In this document: in pieces, positions 51,365 through 61,190 of the stretch
How the letters are laid out: every line of letters starts with the position of its first letter
Position numbering within the stretch: the first letter of the stretch is position 1
Source of the DNA: Bromus sterilis
Taxonomy: Eukaryota; Streptophyta; Magnoliopsida; Poales; Poaceae
Direction of reading: 5' to 3'
NCBI GenBank assembly: GCA_950022295.1
Contig: OX465597.1
Span: 183,705,016 to 183,769,015 of the forward strand
Length of the DNA stretch: 64,000 nt
Made by a program: the position numbers and the translations under genes
Notes under the pieces: generated by a model
The model's database searches: none
Told to the model about the DNA's origin: nothing
What the model saw: only the letters and a program-made list of their open reading frames with translations

Positions 51365-54300
51365 TGTAACAGCCCATGTTTCACAAAAATTGAAAATTTT
51401 GTTTTCGGTGTGAATTGTTTGATTCTCTAATTTGTTTGCGGTGTTTGCATCCCCGATTTATCGATCGGCGATTGTTTTCTCCCCCTCTTATCTCATACCG
51501 GACGGAGACCGACCCTTTCCACCGTGACATTCGACCTTTACGACAACGGGTTACACCCGATCACCGTCGCGAAAACCGCACGAGACCAGCCGGAGCCAAC
51601 GGAACGAAAAACCCCGCTTAATAAGTAAACGGGATATTTTTATAGCGCACCGGAAAGTTTTCTCGGAATGGTTCTAGTTCAAGGTGAACGCCGCCGGCTC
51701 GACGCGCTGATCACGCAGTTCGAAGTTTTAGCCGAATCAGAGGTCCTGCGGACCCCCGGCGGTCAGAAACGTAAACACCGCGCACGCGAGAGAAAAACCA
51801 GGGATGTTTTTGCAAACTGTCAGCCACCTGGGCTATATAAATACCACCACTCTCCCACCCCTTTTTAGGGTTTCCCTAGCCAAAAATTGCAACCATTCCC
51901 CTGAAAATTCGCATATCTGCCCAATCTGCCTCAAAATTCCCGAAACCCTAGCCCTAACCCTCGATCTGGACCGTCAAATCCATATCGGAGGGCTCCCAGC
52001 CGTCCACGTCGCCCCCAGCCGGCCTCCATCGCACCACGGGACGTGCGGGCCTGCAACCACTGCCGCCATCCCGCTCCGGGCCCGATCTGGGCCGCGGAGC
52101 CGCGCCGCCTCCGCCTCCCACCATCCAAGGCCGCGCCGCTGCCCGGTGACCTCTGCCTCGCCGCGCCATCTCCTCCTCGCCTCACTGACCTCCCGCTCCC
52201 CTCCTCGCAGGTCTTCGCCGGGAGCTTCCGTGGGAGCGCGCCACCGCGCCATGACAGCGGCCGAGCTCGGCCGCCACAAGCCGTCCGCGCCACGACCCCG
52301 CGCCACGACGTCCACCGCCGCCACGGCCACCTCGCCCCTCTTCGGAGCCCGCCTCCTCGCGCCGCGCCCCATCCTGGCGTCCTCTACCTCCTCCCGTAAC
52401 GGCCGGCTCTAGCGAGCCTTCGGCGCCGAGCGCCACCGCGTCCCGATCGGGATCGAGGCCGATCCAGGTCGCTGTCGGATGGGCCAGCACGAGCGGCTGC
52501 GGCCCATGGCCTCGCCAGCGCGGCCCGGCATGCCACGCGCCGCCCGACCTAGCCTTCAACGCTGGCTAGCGCGACCTCACCTGCCGCCAGATGGGCCTCG
52601 GCCCACTAGGGTGAGGCCCGAGCACACTTTTATTTTTTTTCCTGCGTTTTTCCTAAATTTGCCAAGTTTGTAACTTATTGCTGCTGATTCAATTTTGCGT
52701 TGTAGTTTGTGATCAAGTCGTATCTCGCATCACGTTGTGCCCAAAAGGAAAATTGTTTAGATTTGTGTGTACTTCAATTCATCTTTTGTGAGAATTTTTA
52801 TTCGAGGCCTTCTTGATGTTGTTAATCTCTGTTGAAGTGGGCATCAGACTTGTAACTACTGTTACTTCCTGTTAAGTGCTGCTATTATTATTTTATTGCA
52901 ACTTTGATTGATGATTGTGACACATTCATGAGGCCTATGCTATTAATTCTTGTTGCATACTGTGAAGCATCATGTCTACTTCAATCATATTCAATCACTT
53001 TTCATGTTTGCCTGATGTAGCTATATTATTTATTGCTCCAAAGTGGTGACCTGTTAACTTTGTGCCGCTGTTTATGTTTTGTTGCAACTTTGCTGCCCTA
53101 TGTCATTTTAACCGTGTATCCTATTGAGCAGTGCAATATGTTATTTTGATCTATGCCATGTCTACTTCCATTATATGTATTGCATTGTCATGTTTACATT
53201 CCTGGTCATAGTTATATTTCAGCTCCAAAGTTGCTATGCCACTGTTTTTGACAGCCACCTCTGTTTTTCTCCAAGTCTGTAACTTTCCGAAGCCATGTTA
53301 CACGCTTAATATCTTTTGATCTGTTTGTACCTAATCACCATCATGTCTACTGCATGCTCATCTATTTATATGTCATGTTGCTGCACTTTTGCATATAGTT
53401 TTACCCCTGTTTATACAACATGAAAATAACAGTTTATGCCCTGTTTTCCTGATTTTCACGAAGTCCTTGAACAGTAATGTTTTATAGCTTTTTGTGTTGC
53501 TTATATCTAGTGAACCATGATGCCTATTTGCATGATTCTTTTTCCATGGCTCCTTGCCATGTCTACTGTAATTCCATGTCCTTTTGATGCATGTTTGCAA
53601 TCAGTAGCTAATTGTTTTATTGCTCTCAAGTGTGGTCCGTGATGTTAACAACATGTGTGCATAACTTGTATTGCTTGTATCTTTGTAACCGTAACTCCGT
53701 TTGGAGTGTTCTCTATATGTAACTTGATTAGAATTTCATGTACTTTGTGATTATGCTATTTTTTGCTGTAGTGAACCAACCTAAAATATGGTTTAGGGAA
53801 GAATAGTACGAAATGCTTTAATTGTCGTGGGGTACTAGTGGAATGCCATGTTTAGGATTCTGCCTCACTTAAGTTGACTAGCATAGATAGTTTACCTTAT
53901 GCTTTACCTCTTGTCATGTTTGTGTGTTATGCCATGCTTGAGTGAGATGCCATGTTAACAACCTCTGCTCACCTTGTGTAGCTAAACAACTTGAACCCTT
54001 GTAAATGTGCGGTATCGACGTGTGTGACGAGTACTCCACTTAACCTGTTAGTAACCGCTCTCGACGGTAGGTGCGATGTCTCGTGTCGCCTTCTTGTTGA
54101 TGCTTGCTCGTGTTTGGCTCGTAGTAATAGAGTGCTTGCTCGTTGATTGCTTTCTAGTGTTTACCCTCTTGTGTGCTTCCGCGGTTACCTCTCGGAGACG
54201 ACGGGAGCTTGCGATCAACTACACCTTCGGAACCCGACTTATCAAAAGGCAAGGACTATACATTACTTATGACCCATTCTATTTCAACCAGCAGTTTGCA

Positions 54301-55866
54301 TGCTATTCAAGGTTAGCTTCGATGTTTGATTGTACCACATGTGTACAACCTCTTTCAAACCGATACATCCATGTCCCCTCCCCGCAAACCTTGTACTGCT
54401 ATTTTACTATTGCTCGTTGCTCAGCCCCTGCTTAGTATGCATGCTTAGGATGCTACGATGTTACCCAGTTACTCCTTGGTTTGGGCTATCACATTATTAT
54501 ATTGTTGTTGATGATATTATTATTATGAGGTTGACTATACTCGACGAAGGATGGAAGGTCTAGGCTATCCCGCCCCGACGCTTTGTTCCATTTGAACCAC
54601 CTAGGATCCGAGTTCCGGGTATTGGTTTTAAGACTGGCCGTGCCTAACCGCGTGTAGGATGATATGGGGTCCCCTCTTCATACCTATCTATCTCCAAACA
54701 TTTCTAGTGGTGGCCCAAGCTAATTTTACCATTCGCAAACTGTGTGTGTGCGAGTTGACCGGCCAGTGGGATGGTATATCCTGTTGGTCCACACCTGGAA
54801 GCTAGGGAGCGTGCCCGGGCGAGGGTAGGTTATCTCGACCTTGTCCAGACGGTAGAGACCGATTCGACAGCGCGGCCGGCTTTTGAGTTGGATGTCGACT
54901 CACCGGGGGCCACCCGGATTTGTGTGTTGTTAGTTAGAGGAACCTGTCGTTCGGATCTCTCGGGACTAAATCATAAAATGGCTGCCTGTAATTGGTAGAA
55001 AATGAGAGAGATGGGCGTGCGTGCGGAGCCTTGTAATGGGCAGTTGGTACACCCCTGCAGGGTTAAATCTTTCCGAGAAGACGTGTCCAAGGTTATAGAC
55101 GACTTGACACCTACTCCTTGTTCATAGACAACAACAACTGAGATAATCTTAATGTAATTTGATCAACGTTTGTGTGCCTTGACTGCTTCTTCTTCGTCGG
55201 GATGCGAAGGGGAGGACAAGGATAGGATAGGTGTTATTCTTGCGTAAGTAGGTGATAGCAAGACATGTTGGAGGCATTTCCTCAACGAATACTTGGTTCT
55301 TATCTTACTCTCTAGATCGTTAGCCACTTCATAAATTCTAGTGCGGCAGAAACCTCACCACTTACCCCATCCTTACCATAAACTACTAGTTGTCCTAGAA
55401 TGACGAGTGATGAAGTCCTTGCTGGGTTAGTTGACCACTACAGTTGGATGTTGAGTACTTCTGTACTCATCATACTACCCCCAAACTCTTTTCAGGGTTC
55501 TTGATCAACAACAGGTATGGTGATCAACGTTGCACGTGGAGCCTCGACGACGACTAGTTAGGCGGATCCCGGCGGAGGTCCTGGACCTGTGTTGTTATGG
55601 GGATCGATGATTTTCTCTTTGCCACTAGGAAATTGATTGTTGTCTGTACTCAAGACATGTATCTTCCGCTGATGTATCATATTAAGGAAGTGGTATGCCG
55701 ATTGTATGAGATGTTGTGTCCTTGTATCTGTAATGTTGTGATATCATGTTGGAAATCCGGGGCATATGGATATGTCATATGTCGCGGTGGGACCGATATG
55801 TGCTTCGTCCCCGCATCTGGATGGAAATATCTAGATCTGGAATAGTACCGCATATCGGGCCTTACA
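51365..55866 (+). repeat. E LTR copy 2, complete (4.5 kb)
   Basis: It starts TGTAACAGCCC and ends CCTTACA. The TATATAAATA box is at 51834-51843. The last 631 bases (55236-55866), absent from copy 1, match the reverse complement of 57859-58480 in G, which confirms the LTR end. Confidence 0.82.
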
Positions 55867-56450
55867 TATATACCGGTACTACCGCTGGGGTATGCGTAAA
55901 AACTTCTGTTGAGGCCTGGAATCGAGCCGGTAGCACCCCGGTTGTTCCGGTAAAAATTCATATACCGGTACTACCGGTCCACTACCGGTCGATTGGTACT
56001 ACCGTTCTAAGAGCGCGGTACCGGTTTGTGCGTAGATTCGTGGAGATTTTGTAAAATCCAAGTTTGGCTATAGTTTTTGGCATGTGACGGGAATCCAAGT
56101 CCGTGTCTTGCAAGGGAATTTCAACCCTCTCATATATAGATGAGGTGACGGCCGATTGAAACAACACACAATCACAAACACATCTAAACCCTACTTTCGT
56201 CTACTTTTCCATGTATCTTCTCCCTCGTTCTTCGTTTGTTCTTGTTCTTGCAGGGAAACGATACTCGAGAGATCTAGGGGCGATAAGGTCGACCTAGGGC
56301 AACCCACAGCCGTCGTGCGCCCAGACGGGGTCCCTCACGGGCGTGTGGGGTTTCGGGTGCTCAAAAGCGTCCACCGGTTCTCTTGCGTATCGCGCTACCA
56401 GACGGATCTCCTTCGACGTGAGTTGCGGTGCATCACCCCCAGCGTCAACA
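55867..56450 (+). repeat. B 3' LTR, second part
   Basis: Resumes at TATATACCGGTACTACC and matches 15410-16050, with a deletion of about 20-25 bases near its 3' end. It ends GTCAACA, followed by the CCACC target duplication. Confidence 0.85.
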
Positions 56451-56455
56451 CCACC

Positions 56456-57060
56456 GTCCGAGGCGTTATTCGCTCACGCGACTTAATATTTTGCACTTGG
56501 GAGATCGCTCGCAGCAGCCACCCTCCAAGGCGTTGTTCGCTCACGCGACTTCATATTTGGCACTCGGGGGCTCGCTCGAAGCAGCCACCCTCCGAGGCGT
56601 TATTTGATCACGGGATTTCATATTTGGCACTTAGGGGCTCGCTTGCAGAAGCCACCCTCCGAGGTGTTATTCTCTCACGCGACTTCATATTTAGCACTTG
56701 GGGGCTCGCTCGCAGCAGCCACCCTCCGAGGCGTTATTCGCTCACGCGACTTCATATCTGGCACTCGGGGGCTCGCTCGCAGCAGCCACCCTCTGAGACG
56801 TTATTCGCTCATGCGACTTCATATTTGGCACTCGAGGGCTCGCTCGCAGCAGCCACCCTCCGAGGCGTTATTCTCTCATGCGACTTCATATTTGGCACTC
56901 GGGAAATCGCTGCAGCAGCCACCCTCCGAGCTGTTATTCGCTCACGCGACTTCATATTTTGCACGCGGGGGCTCGCTCGCAGCAGCCACCCTCCGAGGCG
57001 TTATTCGCTTACACGACCTCATACTTGGCACTCGAGGGCTCTCTCGCAGTAGCCACCCCC
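56456..57060 (+). repeat. Tandem 67-base repeats of A, nine copies
   Basis: Unit: CGAGGCGTTATTCGCTCACG, then CGACTTCATATTTGGCACTC, then GGGGGCTCGCTCGCAGCAGC, then CACCCTC. Nine consecutive copies carry scattered substitutions and one has a one-base deletion. Each contains TTCGCTCACGCGAC and GCACTCGGGGGCTCG, the two blocks shared with the 71-base repeats of C. Because 67 is not a multiple of three, the repeats give open frames of up to 298 codons in more than one frame. These are not genes. Confidence 0.92.
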
Positions 57061-57159
57061 AAGGCAAATGGTACCACGCAATTCCACAACGGAAGACTAC
57101 AACATACAGCCTCAAAAACATACATTGAGAAAGGAAGAATTTACAAGGGCCCCGAAAAT

Positions 57160-57677
57160 CTAGTCCCCAGGTTCCCATTTCACATTACAAAGGGAACCAA
57201 GAAGGCAGTGATTCTCCTCGCACACCTTCTTCACAGCCAAGGTCGCAGTCTCATTTGCCACCGCATAATGCTCATCCATTGGCTCATAACGACCACGAGG
57301 AGGACCTCGAGCCGCCAGGATGATATCTACCCTAGGCCAATGACTGTGAACAAAAGCGAAAGCCCACCGGGCTCCCGCGTGAATTTGATGATTCACAACC
57401 CCATGATGATCCACATGCTGAGAGAACACCCGACAGAACTTCTCAAGACTGGACGGGACAGGATCCAAGGGTTAAAACTCTGAGAGGATCCCACCAATTA
57501 CTTTGCAGCAATACTCAAGAGCTCGTGGCACCCGACCAACCCTCAGCCGCAACACGGCAAAGAGCCGCGCTGGGACCTGTCCCTCCAAAATGGATATTAA
57601 GCTGGAAGGGCCGCGTCATCCAAACGCGATAACTCCGACTGAACAGCCGACTCCTCCTCGCGAGATCGACCACCCAT
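57160..57677 (-). pseudogene. Opposite-strand reading frame of A, unknown product
   Basis: On the minus strand a possible start MGGRSREEESAVQSELSRLD changes frame near 57600. It continues as LISILEGQVPARLFAVLRLR and ALEYCCKVIGGILSEF, a stop, then SLEKFCRVFSQHVDHHGVVN, WAFAFVHSHWPRVDIILAAR and CEENHCLLGSLCNVKWEPGD to a TAG. I do not recognise the family and it does not resemble the B3 frame in C. Its location, directly after the tandem repeats and antisense to the element, is the same as that of the B3 unit, so it looks like another captured or accessory frame, now broken twice. Confidence 0.5.
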
Positions 57678-57858
57678 CACTTTACAAGAAAACCAGAATC
57701 AGCAAGAAGCATAAGAAAGAAGCACTCGCGCAATCAAGTAGCGCCAACAGAAAGACTCACCCTACAGCTGATCAGACAACTTCCCCATCCAAGAAAAGAG
57801 GCCATCCAAGACGGAGCGCAACAACACCTTTGAGGCGACTAATATCGAGCTCCGTGTC

Positions 57859-60800
57859 TGTAAGGCCCGATATGCGGTACTGTAAGGTCCGGGGACGAAG
57901 CACATATCGGTCCCACCGCGAAATATGACAAAGCCATATGCCCCGGATTTCCAACATGATATCACAACATTACAGATACAAGGATACAACATCTCATACA
58001 ATCGGCATACAACTTCCTTAATACAATACAACAGCGGAAGATACGTGTCTGAGTACAGACTGCAATCAAATGCCTACTGTCAAAGAGAAAAACATCATTC
58101 CCCATAACCACACGGGTCCAGGCCCTCCGCCGGGATCCGCCTAACTAGTCGTCGTTGAGTCTCCACGTGAAACGTCGGTCACCATACCTGTTGTCGATCA
58201 AGAACCCTGAAAAGAGTTTGGGGGTAGTAACATGAGTACAGAGGTACTCAGCATCCAACTGTAGTGGTCATCTGACCCAGCAAGGACTTCATCACTCGTC
58301 ATTCTAGGACAACTAGTAGTTTACGGTAAGGATGTGGTAAGTGGTGAGGTTGCTGCCGCACTAGCATTTATGAAGTGGCTAACGATCTAGAGAGTAAGGT
58401 ATGAAGCCAAGCATTCGATGAGGAATCGCCTCCAACAAGTCTTGCTATCAACTACTGACGCAAACATAACACCTACCCTATCCTTGTCCTGCTCTTCGCA
58501 TCCCGACGAAGAAGAAGCAGTCAAGGCACACACACACGTTGATCAAGTTGTATTAAGTTTATCTCAGTTGTTGTTGTCTATGAACAAGAAGTAGGTCTCA
58601 AGTCGTCCATAGCCGTGGACACGGCTTCTCAAAAAGATTTAACCCTGCAGGGGTGTACCAACTGCCCATTACAACGCTCCGCACGCACGCCCATCTCTCT
58701 CAGTTGCTACCCATCATAGGAAACCATTTTATGATTTAGTTCCAAGAGATCCGAAACGACAAGTCCCTCTAGCTAACAACGAACAAATCCGGGTGGCCCC
58801 CGGTGAGACGACATCCAGCTCAAGAGCCGGCCGCGGTCTCGATCTGGTCTCTACCGCATGACTCCAGGTTTGGATTGCCGGTTAATCACACATGGGACAC
58901 CGGGTCCTCAGCCGGTCATGATGGGCCAGCAAGGGATCTGTGTCCTCACTAGTCCGGGTTGGTTTAAAACTACTGGCGTACGACCAGCACACACACGGTT
59001 TCAAATGGTAAAATCAGCTTGGGCCACCACTAGAAATGCTTGAAGCTAGGTAGGTAAGAAAAGGGGACCCCATAAAATCCCACACGCGGTTAGGCACGCT
59101 CAGTCTTAAAACCAATACCCGGAACTCGGATCCTAGGTGACTCGAATGAAACAAAGCGTCGGGGCGGGATAGCCTAGACCTTCCATCCTTCGTCGAATAT
59201 AGTCAACATTTATAATAATCATATCATCAACAACAATATAATAATGTGATATCCCAAACCCAAGGATTAACAGGGTAACATCGTAGCATCCTAAGCATGC
59301 ATACTAAGCAGGGGCTGGGCAACGAGCAATAGTAACATAGCAGTACAAGGTTTGCTGGGAAGGGACATGGCTGTATCGGTTTGAAAGAGGCTGTAAACAT
59401 GTGGTAGGATCGAACATCGAAGCTAACCTAGACTAGCATGCAAACCGCTGGTTGAAATAGAATGGATCGTAAGTAATGTATAGTCCTTTCCTGTTGATAA
59501 GTCAAGTTCCGAAGGTGTAGTTGATCGCAAGCTCGCAACGTCTCCGAAGGTACCCGCGGAAGCACACAAGACGATAAACACTGGAAAGCAATTAACGAGC
59601 AAGCATCTATTACTACGGAGCAAACACGAGCAAGCATCAACAAGAAGGCAACACGAGACATCGCACCTACCGTCGAGAGCGGTTACTAACAGGTTAAGTG
59701 GAGTACTCGTCACACACGACAAATACCGCACGTTTACGGTGGTATAAGTTGCTTAGCTATAGGTGATCAACAAAGGTTGTTAACATGGAAACTCAAGAAA
59801 GCATGGCATAGCACACAAACATGGCAAGAGGTGAAGCATAAAGAAAACTATCTATGCTAGTCAATTTAAGTGAGGCACAACCTAAACATGGCATACACTA
59901 AGTGTCGCACGACAATTAAAGAATTTGGTACTGTTCTGTCCTAAACCATATTTTAGGTTGGTTAACAACAGCAAACAATAGCATAAAAACAAAGTACCCA
60001 AAAAACTAATCAAGTTACATATAAAGAACACCCCAAACGGAGTTACGGTTAAAAAGATACATGCAAAACAAGTTTCGAACACATTCTGCCAACATCACGA
60101 AGCACACTTTAGAGCAATGCATAAACAGGACAATGAATACAAACATGCTCCAAATGATATGAAATTAAACTAGACATGACAAGGAAGGCATGGCAAAAAG
60201 AATCATGCAAATAGGCATCATAGATCAAAAGATATTAAGCAAACAACATGGCATCGCAAAGTAACAGACTTAGAGAAAAACAGAGGTGTCTCTCAACAAC
60301 AGCAACATAGCAACTTTGGAGCTCAATATCTATGTGACTAGCAAGCATATCATGACAATGCAATACATGTAATTAAAGTAGGCATGATGCTTAACAATAT
60401 GCAATTGGAATCACTCAATTCCGATAAACGGTCGCGACACACTCGTCGACCGAAGTTGCAACAAAATATAAACAGCATCACACTAACAATAGGTTAGCTA
60501 CTTTGGAGCACGATACAATCATGATGCAGCAAGCAATTATGGCATGTGAATGCATGAAACTGAAGTAGAAACAATGCTTAACGCAACGCAAAAGGAATCA
60601 CTCAATTCCGACGTACGTCGCCCGAAGTTTCAATCAAGCAACAGTTTCAGCAGCAGTTAAACAACAGTTTGCAATTAACGATCTGATGCCCTGTTTGACC
60701 AGCAATTACAAAATCAAGATGACCTCAAATGCAAATGCTCACAAAAGATGAATTAAAGTGCACAAAAAAGAGAAAGGCGCTCGGGCTGGCTCACCATGGG

Positions 60801-61190
60801 CCGAGCCCATGTGGCTGGGTGGCGGCCTGGGCTGGCGGTTGGGGGCCTGGCTGGATGGGCCGCTTGGGGCTGCTGGGCCGGTCGGCCTGCCACGGTGGCG
60901 GCCACGCGGGGAGGCCGAGCCGGGCGTCTCCCGTGCCTATGCACGCCAGAGGCGGCGGAGCCGGCCATCCTCCGGCGAGGCGCGCGTGGAGGCAGGGAGG
61001 CCGGGCTTCGGGTGGCGCATGCGTGGTGCGGCAGGTCCCGGCGACGTGCTTGGGGCGGCGGGGCGAGCTCCGCGGCCGTGGATCCTCCGACCTTGGCACG
61101 GCGGCACCCATGGAGACCTCGACGGCGTCCGGCGGCCTGCGGGGAAAGAGGCAGAGGGGTGAGAGGCGCGGAGGAAGGGTGTGCAGGTTA
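57859..61190 (-). repeat. G LTR copy nearest its 3' end, 5'-truncated
   Basis: It has the complete LTR 3' end (compare 52600-55866 reversed) but stops within the GC-rich block near 61190, so the promoter and U3 are missing. GC-rich shadows at 60729-61376 give glycine/arginine frames and are not genes. Confidence 0.75.

Larger units (their letters stand above)
47295..55866 (+). mobile_element. E: long-LTR element consisting of two LTR copies with almost no internal region
   Basis: The outer ends are TGTAACATCCC and GGGCCTTACA, with TATAT on both sides (47290-47294 and 55867-55871). Inside are a first LTR copy lacking its last 631 bases, a 119-base spacer, and a complete 4502-base second copy. 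No gag, pol, primer site or polypurine tract remains. The TGTAAC(A/C)(G/C)CCC start and very long LTRs recall Del/Tekay-type chromoviruses, but without coding sequence that is a guess. Confidence 0.82.
14962..56450 (+). mobile_element. B: Tat-lineage Ty3/Gypsy element carrying three nested insertions
   Basis: The paired LTRs (14962-16050; 46839-47294 joined to 55867-56450) start TG(T/C)TGACAC and end GTCAACA, and are flanked by CCATC (14957-14961) and CCACC (56451-56455), a 5-bp duplication with one substitution. The internal order is primer site, gag, protease, RT, native RNase H, second archaeal-type RNase H, integrase, polypurine tract. The dual RNase H defines the Tat lineage. E3, C (with D inside it) and E interrupt it. 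Without them it would be about 9 kb. Multiple stops and frameshifts make it dead. Confidence 0.88.
56451..57858 (+). mobile_element. A, right half: tandem repeats and opposite-strand frame
   Basis: This is the continuation of element A beyond B. The repeat unit cut at 14961 (CAGCAGCCA) is completed here (CCACCGTCCGAGGCG). After the array comes about 0.8 kb with a minus-strand frame. The 3' LTR of A is not present: the sequence stops at the terminus of G. Confidence 0.8.

Noticed and set aside
56456..57060. CRISPR-like array
   Set aside because: The units are contiguous 67-mers without unique spacers, in a plant retrotransposon. They are tandem repeats.
56156..57128. Frames of 298 and 174 codons with repeating HSGARSQQPPSEALF-like units
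   Set aside because: They arise from the nine 67-base tandem repeats. The peptide repeats only because stops are absent from the unit.
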